A stretch of DNA of 64,000 nt from Metabacillus schmidteae (GTDB lineage Bacteria > Bacillota > Bacilli > Bacillales > Bacillaceae), in contig NZ_CAESCH010000001.1 in the NCBI RefSeq assembly GCF_903166545.1, positions 2,484,001 to 2,548,000 on the forward strand. The letters are read 5' to 3'. Every line of letters begins with the position of its first letter. The stretch's first letter is position 1. Shown here one piece after another: positions 9,278-17,811 of the stretch. The position numbers were made by a program, and so were the translations under genes. The notes below the pieces were generated by a model. The model was not told the origin of the DNA and ran no database searches. It saw nothing but the letters and a program-made list of their open reading frames with translations.

Positions 9278-9862
9278 ATGTATCTTAGGAAAGTGTTAAA
9301 CAATAAAGGCTTAGGTAATGAGAACATACAAGGTATCGGTCCTGAAGCCGTAAGGTTTAAATATATCAACGATATTCATGAACATTCGAACCATTATTAT
9401 GTTGAAGGAACAATTTATCAAGTTGGTCTTGATTTTGTCGACATAGTAGATGAAGGTTGTCTAACAACTATTATGACAGAAAAAATTACGAATATTAAAT
9501 GGCTGGATCCAAAATGTCGTGAAATTGCTGATAAATGTCATTGTCACGATTCGTGTAAATGTATAGAATTTCATAGATGCCTGGAATGTAAAGATAAGGA
9601 TGATCAAAAAAGACGCATTTCTATGAGGGCAAGAAATAATAAATGCATGAAATGTAAAAAAGCTGCTTGTAGTTGGTTGGAAAAGAGAAAAAAAGAGTGT
9701 AGCCATCATCATGACCGCTGTCATCAAGACTTTACTTGCTTTTGTGATCATGCCATTCCATTATGTGACGAACGTTTCGAAATACGATTAGCTGGTCTTA
9801 CAGATGACCTGAATTTTCAATTATGGAAGCATAAAGGTTGTAAAGTTAGAATTAATATATAA
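9278..9862 (+). CDS. Cys/His-rich spore-coat-like protein, function unknown
   Basis: 194 residues; no named family recognised. The first half is beta-rich and contains VEGTIYQVGLDFVDIVDEG, the small barrel-like signature (G-x-x-x-x-V-G-x-D-F-V-x-I) also seen in the neighbouring genes at 9950, 11930 and 13161, and reminiscent of CotB-like spore coat proteins. The second half is very rich in Cys, His, Lys and Asp, with repeated CxxC and HHH-type clusters (CHCHDSCKC, CMKCKKAAC, CSHHHDRCH, CFCDH), suggesting metal binding or disulfide cross-linking. Start ATG 9278 follows AGGAGGGG; the upstream in-frame ATG 9233 lies in the hairpin. Position beside a manganese-oxidase-like locus suggests a spore-surface role, by inference. 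Confidence 0.75.
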   Translation: MYLRKVLNNKGLGNENIQGIGPEAVRFKYINDIHEHSNHYYVEGTIYQVGLDFVDIVDEGCLTTIMTEKITNIKWLDPKCREIADKCHCHDSCKCIEFHRCLECKDKDDQKRRISMRARNNKCMKCKKAACSWLEKRKKECSHHHDRCHQDFTCFCDHAIPLCDERFEIRLAGLTDDLNFQLWKHKGCKVRINI

Positions 9863-9882
9863 AGAGTATCAAGGATGATATC

Positions 9883-9941
9883 AAATAAAAGAAAGGGAAA
9901 GCCTCCGAATTCTTTTCGAAGGCTTTCTCTTTCTTTTATTT
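9883..9941. terminator. Bidirectional terminator between convergent coat-like genes
   Basis: A 22-base arm (AAATAAAAGAAAG then GGAAAGCCT) pairs almost perfectly with the arm ending at 9941, loop includes GAATTC. A/T runs on both sides allow use from either strand. Confidence 0.85.
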
Positions 9942-9949
9942 AATTCAAA

Positions 9950-10774
9950 TTACGTAGAAATTTGATGTTCATTACAATTCAAATACTTGTTAGTCAATGC
10001 TTCTTGTTCAATTTCAATCCAACACATTTCATCAAAATCTATACCTTGTTTTTCATTATCCATAGTGATTTCTATTCTTCTATTATTAACATTCCTTAAA
10101 ACTCCGTCTAATTCATCTTTACTTTTATCAGCTCTCACATACACGAAACACCCTACATAGCTTTCCAGAAATAATTCTAATTTTAAACCGAAAAAAAGGT
10201 TGATAAGAAAAGGACTTTTTGAAACTACTTGAGCAAAATTAAATGTAAGAGATCTTCTAAGACAAGGATGAATATCAATTAGTTTTGGTTTTTGTTCTGA
10301 ATTTTTTTCTTCTATATTTATATCTTTTATTAAAATGATTCGTTCAAATGGGATAGCGAAAATGTTTCCAACGCTAGACTCTAAAAGGACAAAGTTCAAG
10401 CCAACATCGACAAGGTATCCCTCCAGTCCTTGTTGCTCTTCCTGACAATTTATGGTAACGGAAACATGTTGATTCACTAATTTTTTTAAACTTAACTGAA
10501 TGGTTCTTAAATTTTCTTCATCTCTTTCTAACGCTAATGAGAGCAGTAGTTCATTAGCTTGTTCAATACATTCTGTAATCTCCGCCAATTCATTTAGTGA
10601 GAATGTACTGTTAGGAGAGGGGAATGCTGGTTGACGGTGGTCCACAGGACATGTTATTGATGTACAGAAAAAATCACGATTGTTTTTATCTGGGGCACAA
10701 TCAAAGCAGTGAATATCTTCGTTATTAAATTTCTTAGCTGTAACTTTAGAATTCTTTCTTCTTAGTTGTTTAAT
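9950..10774 (-). CDS. Spore-coat-like protein with two beta-barrel modules; probable ATT start
   Basis: About 274 residues, not assigned to a named family. The middle holds EGYLVDVGLNFVLLES and the C-terminus LDGVLRNVNNRRIEITM, two copies of the small beta-module typical of CotB-like coat proteins. Near the N-terminus are cysteines (CFDCAP, FFCTSITCP). No ATG, GTG or TTG lies at a usable distance from the good ribosome binding site AAAGGAG (10784-10790 region, minus strand). The first codon at correct spacing (10 bases) is ATT at 10774. A GTG at 10783 is only one base away, and TTG at 10885 lies upstream of the predicted promoter. Convergent with the 9278 gene. Confidence 0.7.
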   Translation of the reverse strand: MKQLRRKNSKVTAKKFNNEDIHCFDCAPDKNNRDFFCTSITCPVDHRQPAFPSPNSTFSLNELAEITECIEQANELLLSLALERDEENLRTIQLSLKKLVNQHVSVTINCQEEQQGLEGYLVDVGLNFVLLESSVGNIFAIPFERIILIKDINIEEKNSEQKPKLIDIHPCLRRSLTFNFAQVVSKSPFLINLFFGLKLELFLESYVGCFVYVRADKSKDELDGVLRNVNNRRIEITMDNEKQGIDFDEMCWIEIEQEALTNKYLNCNEHQIST

Positions 10775-10805
10775 GGAAGGCACACTCCTTTCATAGTTAT
10801 ATACC

Positions 10806-10834
10806 CAGTATATGGATGGAAATTGGTTTTGGTA
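10806..10834 (-). promoter_or_regulatory. Sigma-K-type promoter for the 9950-10774 gene
   Basis: On the minus strand TACC (10834-10831), 16-base spacer, CATATACTG (10814-10806). It matches the mother-cell sigma-K pattern (mACm-N16-CATAnnnT). Transcription would start just upstream of AAAGGAG, which supports a start codon downstream of that site. Confidence 0.55.
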
Positions 10835-10924
10835 TGGGCGATGAAAGATAAAGATTAATAAAGGGGTAAATTTAAATGGCAACAATTTAATTACAAAAAA
10901 AATCCAATTGATAGAATATCAATA

Positions 10925-10955
10925 GAATAACGACAAGCCTAGTTTTCATACAAAT
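10925..10955 (+). promoter_or_regulatory. Candidate mother-cell promoter of the mnx-like operon
   Basis: GAATAAC (10925-10931), 15 bases, CATACAAAT (10947-10955), resembling sigma-E/sigma-K -35 and -10 boxes but not perfect. It lies ~33 bases before the first gene of the operon. The Mn-oxidation genes of Bacillus SG-1 are known to be expressed in mid-sporulation. Low certainty. Confidence 0.35.
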
Positions 10956-10987
10956 GAACCATAGGACGATCATAAGGTGGTTTTTTC

Positions 10988-11407
10988 ATGCTAGGAGGTT
11001 ATCTAGGGTTTCTTCTTTATGGGAATTTGTTGCTACTCGCAATAACTTATTTGTATTTATTTCACATTAGAAAGCTGATTGGTTTTCAATTAGGAATGAA
11101 CATTACGAATATGGCTGGAGGATTTATTACGATCGTCACAGGCGTTATTTTAATTTACCAATTTCCTATGCAGTTTGTTGCAGTTACGATTGTAACAACG
11201 ATGATCGGTATGATAGTTGGTGCATTATTTGGAGGATTATTTGATTATCAAACACTTTTAACTGGTTATGCAAATGGGTTAATGATGGGACTAATGGCTC
11301 CGATGATTGGGGCAGTTGCAAAAAATAGTGTTATCTTTTTATTTTTTTTAGAAGGAATGTTTATTTTGTCACTTTTGTTATTCGTCCTTTCTGCAAGACA
11401 TACATAG
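10988..11407 (+). CDS. Small membrane protein, first gene of the mnx-like operon
   Basis: 139 residues with about four hydrophobic segments. No named family. It is a paralogue of the next gene: both carry a G-x-L-F-G-x-L-x-x-x-Q-x-L-L-x-G-Y signature (here GALFGGLFDYQTLLTGY). AAGGTGG precedes ATG 10988. It begins a run of seven same-strand genes with short gaps and no internal terminator, ending after the Sco-like gene. By position it may correspond to one of the mnxA-D genes of Mn-oxidising Bacillus, several of which are hydrophobic, but I cannot assign the letter. Copper delivery or membrane anchoring would be speculation. Confidence 0.8.
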   Translation: MLGGYLGFLLYGNLLLLAITYLYLFHIRKLIGFQLGMNITNMAGGFITIVTGVILIYQFPMQFVAVTIVTTMIGMIVGALFGGLFDYQTLLTGYANGLMMGLMAPMIGAVAKNSVIFLFFLEGMFILSLLLFVLSARHT

Positions 11408-11428
11408 TGATGAAAGGATACTTTCTCA

Positions 11429-11893
11429 ATGACTATATTTCTTATTTGTACCGTTATATTTAACATGTTAATTAGTATTACAATTTATAAAATTCTAGTT
11501 AGAAAAAAGAAAATCTTTAATGACCGTTTTGGCATGATTATGGCCATGAGTTTAAGTGGAGTGATAAGTTTAAGTATTGCAATGAACATTCAATTTTTGT
11601 TCTCAGTTCCTTCTGTACCATTGATGATTATAACTGTACTCACTGGTGGCTTTATAGGTGTTTTGTTTGGTTCGTTAGTGAAATTTCAATCTCTTTTAGC
11701 TGGATATTCTCAAGGGATTTTAGGTAGTGTTATGGGAAGTATGTTTGGTGCTGTTGTATTAGATCCCGCACTCTGTAGTCTACCTATTGCATATGTAGAG
11801 ACTATTCAGCAGAATACGATAATATTTAGTCTGTTTTCTACTTGTCTAGTTTTAAGCACATCTTTTTTAATTTATTATTCGTTAAGAGTATAA
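11429..11893 (+). CDS. Small membrane protein, paralogue of the preceding gene
   Basis: 154 residues, about four transmembrane segments. GVLFGSLVKFQSLLAGY aligns with the motif of the 10988 gene, and the following GSVMGSMFGAVV with GLMAPMIGAV, so the pair arose by tandem duplication. AAAGGA lies ten bases before ATG 11429. Second gene of the putative mnx operon, 21 bases after the first. Probably acts with its paralogue as a heteromeric membrane unit in the mother cell, an inference from co-localisation only. Function unknown. Confidence 0.8.
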   Translation: MTIFLICTVIFNMLISITIYKILVRKKKIFNDRFGMIMAMSLSGVISLSIAMNIQFLFSVPSVPLMIITVLTGGFIGVLFGSLVKFQSLLAGYSQGILGSVMGSMFGAVVLDPALCSLPIAYVETIQQNTIIFSLFSTCLVLSTSFLIYYSLRV

Positions 11894-11929
11894 GCAGTTA
11901 ACCACCTTGGCTAAGGGGGATTATGTTCA

Positions 11930-12718
11930 ATGGAGAGGCATAAGGGTAAACCGCCTAAAAAACTATATTTAAACGAATACACAGAGAAATTGTTAGAACA
12001 GAGAAAAAAAGAACAAGAAAAAGAAAATCTTATAAATGAGTTTAATATAAAAAATGGACTCGGCCTTACATCTCCAACGACTAGTACAACTACAGAAGAA
12101 ACAAGACTTCTAATGGAATATATTGATCGGGCGAATATGTTTAATATTTCAAAGCATGATGAAAAAAGGGGGAAATTGATTAAGCTACGAAAGTTTTTTA
12201 AATCAAAACGTAATCAACAAGTTGAAATATATTTCAAAATTGGTGCTGAAGCACATTACAAAGAAGGTAAAGTGAGTACCGTCGGGCGTGATTTTGTGAT
12301 GATAACAAACTTAAGGGAAAGAATGTGGATACCATATTCTGTTATAGAATCTGCTAATATACCATTTGGAATTCCTAACTATTCAAATACACACCAACAT
12401 TATCTTTATGATAATAATTTACGAAAAAAACTGGTACATCAATTTGGTGAAACGGTATCAAAGCGCGATTTATTAAAGCAGCAATTTTTTGAAGAGTCAC
12501 TTCAAACTAATTTAGACTCTTGGAGAGAGACATTTGTTGCTGTTTATCTAAATGAAAGGACAAAAAAAATAGGAAAGATTCGTCAAGTAGATGCAACAAG
12601 TCTTAATCTTATATTTTTTGGGGAAGATGTTTCACTAAAAATAAGGGAAGTGAAATTTATTGAAACATTGCGTCTTTTTAGTCTAATTAGCCATTTTTAT
12701 AAGACGCTTTCACGTTAA
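11930..12718 (+). CDS. Coat-like protein of the mnx-like operon
   Basis: 262 residues, not a recognised named family. The N-terminus is basic and charged (KKKEQEKEN stretch). The centre contains YKEGKVSTVGRDFVMITN followed by RMWIPYSVIESANIP, the same small beta-module as in the coat-like genes at 9278 and 9950. The C-terminal part has a second, weaker copy (KKIGKIRQVDATSLNLIFFG). AAGGGGG precedes ATG 11930 by ten bases. It sits directly before the two small genes that match the MnxE/MnxF position, so MnxD is a possible counterpart. Probably spore-surface associated. Confidence 0.75.
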   Translation: MERHKGKPPKKLYLNEYTEKLLEQRKKEQEKENLINEFNIKNGLGLTSPTTSTTTEETRLLMEYIDRANMFNISKHDEKRGKLIKLRKFFKSKRNQQVEIYFKIGAEAHYKEGKVSTVGRDFVMITNLRERMWIPYSVIESANIPFGIPNYSNTHQHYLYDNNLRKKLVHQFGETVSKRDLLKQQFFEESLQTNLDSWRETFVAVYLNERTKKIGKIRQVDATSLNLIFFGEDVSLKIREVKFIETLRLFSLISHFYKTLSR

Positions 12719-12740
12719 TTATAGAAGGGGGAGATTTGAC

Positions 12741-13127
12741 ATGACAGAAAGAAAAAAGAAAGAAGAAATGCATCATAAACAAGAAAAGGATGATCAAAAA
12801 GACAATAGATATTTCAATGGAGCCATTACAATTAATATTTCCAATATAGAGGACCGATTGTTTGAGGAACTTCAAGGCTTGATTGATGAAAGCATCTTAA
12901 TTGTGACCGAATCAGATCAACTTAATTTATTTGGCCAAACATTTCGGCCAATTTTTTGTGGGACGATTATTAATGTCACACAAGGAGATGTTACGTTATT
13001 TCCAGTTAATATTAAAATGATTAATGCACCATTTTTTCAATTTCCGACACCTTTAAATATTCCTTTAGAAAAGATAGCACATTTCACACCGAATTTTGAT
13101 TGTAATCAGCGAATTCCACTTACTTAG
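12741..13127 (+). CDS. MnxE-like small subunit of the multicopper oxidase complex (tentative)
   Basis: 128 residues. Known biology: in Mn-oxidising Bacillus spores the oxidase MnxG is purified as a complex with two small proteins, MnxE and MnxF, encoded just upstream. This gene and the next occupy exactly that place. Seen: a charged N-terminal tail with HH, then a beta-rich domain (FCGTIINVTQGDVTLFPVNI) ending in TPNFDCNQRIPLT. GAAGGGGGAG lies before ATG 12741. The gap to the next gene is 33 bases. Assignment is by position, size and fold impression, not by a remembered alignment. Confidence 0.65.
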   Translation: MTERKKKEEMHHKQEKDDQKDNRYFNGAITINISNIEDRLFEELQGLIDESILIVTESDQLNLFGQTFRPIFCGTIINVTQGDVTLFPVNIKMINAPFFQFPTPLNIPLEKIAHFTPNFDCNQRIPLT

Positions 13128-13160
13128 TATGAGTTGTTTAATGAAAAGGAGGTTTTCCTT

Positions 13161-13472
13161 GTGAACCAAAATCGGGCAGCATTTACTAATATTACGATTC
13201 CTTCAACCAATGATATACATGATGAAGCCTTAATAAATGAATTTGAAGCAGGAGTGGGTAAAAATATTTTTATCTTAACTCCATCCTTTCCGTTTGTTTT
13301 TATAGGACGCATTGTTGAGGTAGTGGGTGATAATGTAGTTGTTGATGTTAAAGTATCCTCAATTGGAGAGCTGGAAGACAGGATATGGTCCATTCATATC
13401 CATCAAATTGAAGTGTTTTATATTGAACAGAAGGGAATGCCTAAAATTCCACAATTAAAAGACGATATGTAG
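13161..13472 (+). CDS. MnxF-like small subunit of the multicopper oxidase complex (tentative)
   Basis: 103 residues from GTG 13161, chosen because AAAGGAGG lies eight bases upstream; a longer in-frame start at 13134 would swallow that site. The protein starts MNQNRAAFTNITIPS and has the beta-module FIGRIVEVVGDNVVVDVKV, related to that of the preceding gene, so the two look like an old duplication. It ends 17 bases before the oxidase gene. Its likely role is to form the hexameric accessory ring with the MnxE-like protein around the oxidase, as described for MnxEFG. Tentative. Confidence 0.65.
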   Translation: MNQNRAAFTNITIPSTNDIHDEALINEFEAGVGKNIFILTPSFPFVFIGRIVEVVGDNVVVDVKVSSIGELEDRIWSIHIHQIEVFYIEQKGMPKIPQLKDDM

Positions 13473-13489
13473 GAAAAGGGTGATAACGT

Positions 13490-16400
13490 ATGAAACGTTT
13501 CTTCCACGTTGTTGCAATTCCAATTAAAATTGTATTAAATAATTTTGGTGATTACGACGAAACTGGGATGATGTACGTATTAAAGGAAAATGAAGACAAG
13601 GTAAAAGAAGCGGTTAAGAAAAATCCGTTTACACCAGTTGAGCTAGTTCAACCACTATGTATTCGAGCAAATGTAGGGGATACCGTAGAGGTGTTATTTG
13701 AGAATAAAATCCATTATGCAACAGGCATGCATTTTCAAGAAGCTGATTATGATGTGCTAAATTCTGATGGTGCAAATGTTGGTTTTAATCCAAGTACTTT
13801 AGCAGAGCCCGGGGAGAAAATTTTATATCGTTTACAATTCAATCATGAAGGAATCGCGCTGTTTACTGATTTAGGTAATCCGGATAGCAGTGACGAAGGA
13901 ACGAGTATAAATGGTTTGTTTGGTTGTCTTTTTATTCAAAAGAGAGGTTCATGGTGGACAGATCCGGAAACAGGTGGTCCATTAAAAAGCGGTGTATATG
14001 CAGATGTCCATCATCCCTTTTCACCATCCTTTCGTGAGTATGCCTTCATTTTTCATGATGAAATGTCCACAAAGGATATTACTGGAAATCGGCCGCTTGA
14101 TCCTGTAACAAATCAGGAACGGGAGTCAACTCATGCAATTAATTATCGGTATGAACCTGTGCAAAATCGTCAAAAACTAATTGAAGAGGGTGTTGTTTGT
14201 CCAGATTGTGAAGGAGAAGAAGTACACCATGATTCATGGACATTTGGTGATCCGGCCACCCCAATTTATAAGGGGTATCGAGGGGATCCGGCTAAATTTA
14301 GACTTGTTCATGCTGGCGTAAAGGAAACTCATGTTTTTCATTATCATGCACATAGTTTTTTTAGAGATCCACTCAACACGGATTCAGACGTTTTTGATGC
14401 ATTATCAATTAGTCCGCAAACTTGGTATACCATTGATACTCTTTATGGATTAGGATCTCTTGTTGGAGCTTATGGAGATTTTATTATGCACTGTCACTTA
14501 TATCCACATTTTGGTGTTGGTATGTGGGCAATAAATAGAGTTTTTGATACTTTACAAGATGGAAGCCAGTGTTATCCAAATGGAGTTCCAATTAAAGCAT
14601 TGCAACCACTACCAGACCGTCCTATTCCACCCAAACCTACAAAGGAAAAACCGGGATTTCCAAATTTTATTCCGGGAAAAGTTGGCTGTAAAGCTCCCCG
14701 ACCACCTCTTGGGATAGTAGGTGATAGAGGATTAACAGAGCTGGAACGAAATGCAGCTGTTCCGACAGCAAGGCCAGGGGCTGTATTTGTTGATCCATGT
14801 ATTATCGAGGAAAATCCTGTAGTTGAAGAATTTAATGTGTCTCTTATTGAAATTCCAATCATCTATAACCGTCAAGGTTGGAATGATCCCAAAGGAAGAA
14901 TCTATGTACTTGATGAAGATGTAGATGATGTGTTAGCAGGTAGAAAAGAACCGGAACCTCTTATTCTTCATATGAATGCTGGTTCATGTATCTCGGTGAA
15001 TTTTACGAATCGACTTCCGGAAGTAGCAAGTGGTGATGCGTTTCAGTTAGTTACGAGAACATATGAAGCATCTTTTCATGTTCACTTTGTAAAATTTGAT
15101 GTACTAGTTAGTGATGGTGCTAATGTTGGTTGGAACTATGATTCAAGCGTTTTACCGGGCGAGACAATCCGGTATGAATATTTTGCAGATGTTGAATTAA
15201 AAGCCTGGTTTTTCCATGATCATTTGTTTGCAGCTTATCATCAGCAGCACGGTGTTTTTGGTGCATCAGTTGTTCATGGCAGATTTTCTGAAGTCCTAGA
15301 TTCAAAGACTGGTGAGGAAACTGTTGTTGGTCCACAAGTGACCGTGACACACCCTCTTATACCCGACTATCGGGATTTTGTTCTAATGGTTCATGATTTT
15401 GCGTTACTCTTTGATGAAAATGGATGTCCATTAAACCCGCCAGAATATCCCGGCTCACAGGATGACCCCGGCCTATTTGCTGTTAACTATAAAAATGAAC
15501 CCTTACAGTTTCGGTTAGGAAAAGACAATGATCCTGCCTATTCATTCAGTTCATTTGTGAATGGAGATCCAGTTACACCAATCTTAAACTGTTATGAAGG
15601 AGACCCAATCCGAGTTCGTGTTCTACAAGGGGCACAAGAAGAATCACATAGTTTCAATATCCATGGATTGAGATGGAAGAAGGAGCGTCCTGATGTAGAG
15701 ACTGAGTTTCAGGCACAAGAACATATTGGTATATCAGAATCCTTTACATTTGAAATGGAAGTTACGAAATCAGGTGATTATCTTTGGAGCTTTGAGACGG
15801 AAGAGGATCTTTGGAATGGGTGCTGGGGCTTAATTCGTGCTTTTGATGAGAAAGTTGACTGCTTAATCCCGTTACCAGATCGTCCTTGTCCTCCTGAAAG
15901 AACAAAACCTTTACCTGTATGTAATGGAAAACCTCCTGAGCCTCCAAAATATGTAGACGTAGAAGCACCAGCAAACGCACCTTTTAAGAAATTTAATATT
16001 GTTGCATTTCATACTCCAATTATATATAGCAACTGGGAAGAAACAGACCCGTTCGGAATTGTATTTGCACTCGAAGAAGATATGGAAGACATCCTATGTG
16101 GAAAGAAACAGCCAGTTCCACTTATTCTTCGAGCGAATCAGGGCGATGTTGTTGAAGTGAATTTAAGAAGTTTACTAGAATTTGACCAATTCCCATTCCC
16201 GGATGGAATTTGGCCATATCCTCCTGTTAAAGAACAAGCTTTTTATCCGCCATCAGTAAGAATTTCATTACATCCACAGCTCATTCAATATGACGTGAAA
16301 ACATCTGCAGGAGAAACAGTTGGCTTTAATCCAGATCAAACTGCAGGACCCGGTGAAGTGGTAACATATCGATGGTACGTAGATGTAGCTGTAGGTGCAT

Positions 16401-17155
16401 GTGGAATGTGGGATATGGCTGATATTAGAAACCATAGGTCTCTAGGTACATTTGGTGCATTCATTGCAGAACCTAGAGGTACAAAGGTTTTAGATCCAAT
16501 CAATCGAACAGCTGCAATTATAACAAGTGAAAATGTTATACTTCAGCAACCATTTTTACCAGAAAAAAGAGAATTTGTTTTAGTCATGTATGATGGAGCG
16601 AGATTAGAAGATAAAAATGGCTGTGTCATCATAGATCCAGTGGACGGAATATTAACTGGAGTAGATCCTGATGAGATTGGTGATTTAGTTGATACGTATG
16701 ATAATGGATCAAGGGGCTTTAATTATCGAACTGAACGATTGATTAATCGTCTCCGTAAACATCCTGTATTAAAAGATTTATTTAGTTCAAATGTTCATGG
16801 TGATCCGTCTACACCTGTTTTTGAAGCATATACTGGGGATCCAGTAACTATTAGACTAGTTAATCCATCAGAGCGTAGACGTGCACATACCTTCCATTTG
16901 CATGGACATTATTGGCATACAGACGATCGAGATATTTTTTCACAAGTAAAGTCAATTGAAGACCATATTGTAATCGGGCATGCTCGGGATTTAGCATTAC
17001 ATTATGGGGCTGGTGGCTTTTTAAGTAACCCTGGGGACTATATGTATCGTTCCGGTAACATTCGTTGGGACATTGAACAAGGAATGTGGGGTATTTTCCG
17101 AGTACATGAAAAGAAACAAAAAAACCTGGCTGCTTTAAAGCGAAACAAAAAATAA
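13490..17155 (+). CDS. mnxG: Six-domain multicopper oxidase, MnxG-like manganese(II) oxidase
   Basis: 1221 residues, matching the unusual length of MnxG (about 1217), which oxidises Mn(II) to Mn(IV) oxide on spore surfaces. It is built of three ~390-residue repeats, each a pair of cupredoxin folds. The repeats start near residues 1, 448 and 835 and are joined by proline-rich linkers (PLPDRPIPPKP, PLPDRPCPPER). Copper ligands: HVFHYHAH (H281, H284, H286, H288) and HCHLYPHFGVGM (H334, C335, H336, H340, M345) in repeat 1; HVH (530-532) and HDH (576-578) in repeat 2. Repeat 3 has HTFHLHGHYWH (1133-1143) without a partner HCH. No signal peptide, as expected for a mother-cell-made spore-surface protein. 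Mn oxidation itself is inferred from homology. Confidence 0.88.
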   Translation: MKRFFHVVAIPIKIVLNNFGDYDETGMMYVLKENEDKVKEAVKKNPFTPVELVQPLCIRANVGDTVEVLFENKIHYATGMHFQEADYDVLNSDGANVGFNPSTLAEPGEKILYRLQFNHEGIALFTDLGNPDSSDEGTSINGLFGCLFIQKRGSWWTDPETGGPLKSGVYADVHHPFSPSFREYAFIFHDEMSTKDITGNRPLDPVTNQERESTHAINYRYEPVQNRQKLIEEGVVCPDCEGEEVHHDSWTFGDPATPIYKGYRGDPAKFRLVHAGVKETHVFHYHAHSFFRDPLNTDSDVFDALSISPQTWYTIDTLYGLGSLVGAYGDFIMHCHLYPHFGVGMWAINRVFDTLQDGSQCYPNGVPIKALQPLPDRPIPPKPTKEKPGFPNFIPGKVGCKAPRPPLGIVGDRGLTELERNAAVPTARPGAVFVDPCIIEENPVVEEFNVSLIEIPIIYNRQGWNDPKGRIYVLDEDVDDVLAGRKEPEPLILHMNAGSCISVNFTNRLPEVASGDAFQLVTRTYEASFHVHFVKFDVLVSDGANVGWNYDSSVLPGETIRYEYFADVELKAWFFHDHLFAAYHQQHGVFGASVVHGRFSEVLDSKTGEETVVGPQVTVTHPLIPDYRDFVLMVHDFALLFDENGCPLNPPEYPGSQDDPGLFAVNYKNEPLQFRLGKDNDPAYSFSSFVNGDPVTPILNCYEGDPIRVRVLQGAQEESHSFNIHGLRWKKERPDVETEFQAQEHIGISESFTFEMEVTKSGDYLWSFETEEDLWNGCWGLIRAFDEKVDCLIPLPDRPCPPERTKPLPVCNGKPPEPPKYVDVEAPANAPFKKFNIVAFHTPIIYSNWEETDPFGIVFALEEDMEDILCGKKQPVPLILRANQGDVVEVNLRSLLEFDQFPFPDGIWPYPPVKEQAFYPPSVRISLHPQLIQYDVKTSAGETVGFNPDQTAGPGEVVTYRWYVDVAVGACGMWDMADIRNHRSLGTFGAFIAEPRGTKVLDPINRTAAIITSENVILQQPFLPEKREFVLVMYDGARLEDKNGCVIIDPVDGILTGVDPDEIGDLVDTYDNGSRGFNYRTERLINRLRKHPVLKDLFSSNVHGDPSTPVFEAYTGDPVTIRLVNPSERRRAHTFHLHGHYWHTDDRDIFSQVKSIEDHIVIGHARDLALHYGAGGFLSNPGDYMYRSGNIRWDIEQGMWGIFRVHEKKQKNLAALKRNKK

Positions 17156-17195
17156 TGCATATTTTGCATATATTTTTAGAAGAGAGTGTGGCTTT

Positions 17196-17792
17196 ATGAG
17201 GAAAGCTAAAGTTTTGATTTTTCTTTTCATCAGCTTAGTTGGCTTTATTTTAGTTTATTGGTTTTGGCCAAAGGATGATCAATTGCCAGTTATGGATAAA
17301 ATTAAAGGATTTCAAATGGAAGAAGTACATGGAGGGATTTATGAATTAGATAATGAAAAGGTAAAGCTGGTAGCTTTCTTTTATACAAATTGCCCTGATA
17401 TTTGCCCAATGACAATGGTTGATTTTAAGGATCTTCAAGCAGAGCTTAAAAGTAAAGGGTTATTTTCAGAGGATGTTGAACTTGTTGCAATAACAATTGA
17501 TCCTGAACATGACAGTCCTTCTGTTATAAAACAATATGCGAGTGCTTTTCATGCCGATCCTTCAGGTTGGAAGTGGTTAAGAGGCACTTCTGAGCAAACA
17601 AAGAAAATCGCCACGGATTTACAAATGCAGTATCAAAAATTAGATGGTGATTTCTTTTCACACACAATTACCATGTACTTAATAGATTCTGAAAACCAAA
17701 TCCGTGCTTTGTATGAGATGGCTAATGGGAAAAAACCTGTTGAAAAGGAAAGAATACTACAGGATATTATTGAACTGGTCAATAATGAGTAA
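17196..17792 (+). CDS. Sco1/SenC-family copper chaperone (MnxC-like)
   Basis: 198 residues. One N-terminal membrane anchor (IFLFISLVGFILVYWF), then a thioredoxin fold with the Sco copper motif CPDICP (C66, C70) and the third ligand His (H156 in FFSHTITMY). Sco proteins deliver copper to membrane-exposed oxidases or keep their thiols reduced. The gene lies 40 bases after the multicopper oxidase, before the operon's terminator. Known biology: MnxC of Bacillus SG-1 is also Sco-like, though it lies upstream of mnxG there, so gene order differs. A role in loading the oxidase with copper is a reasonable inference; service to cytochrome oxidase is the alternative. Confidence 0.85.
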   Translation: MRKAKVLIFLFISLVGFILVYWFWPKDDQLPVMDKIKGFQMEEVHGGIYELDNEKVKLVAFFYTNCPDICPMTMVDFKDLQAELKSKGLFSEDVELVAITIDPEHDSPSVIKQYASAFHADPSGWKWLRGTSEQTKKIATDLQMQYQKLDGDFFSHTITMYLIDSENQIRALYEMANGKKPVEKERILQDIIELVNNE

Positions 17793-17811
17793 AACGAATT
17801 TCATTTCCATA

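Noticed and set aside
10775..10885. N-terminal extension of the 9950 gene from TTG 10885
   Set aside because: No ribosome binding site, odd composition, and it covers the predicted sigma-K promoter.
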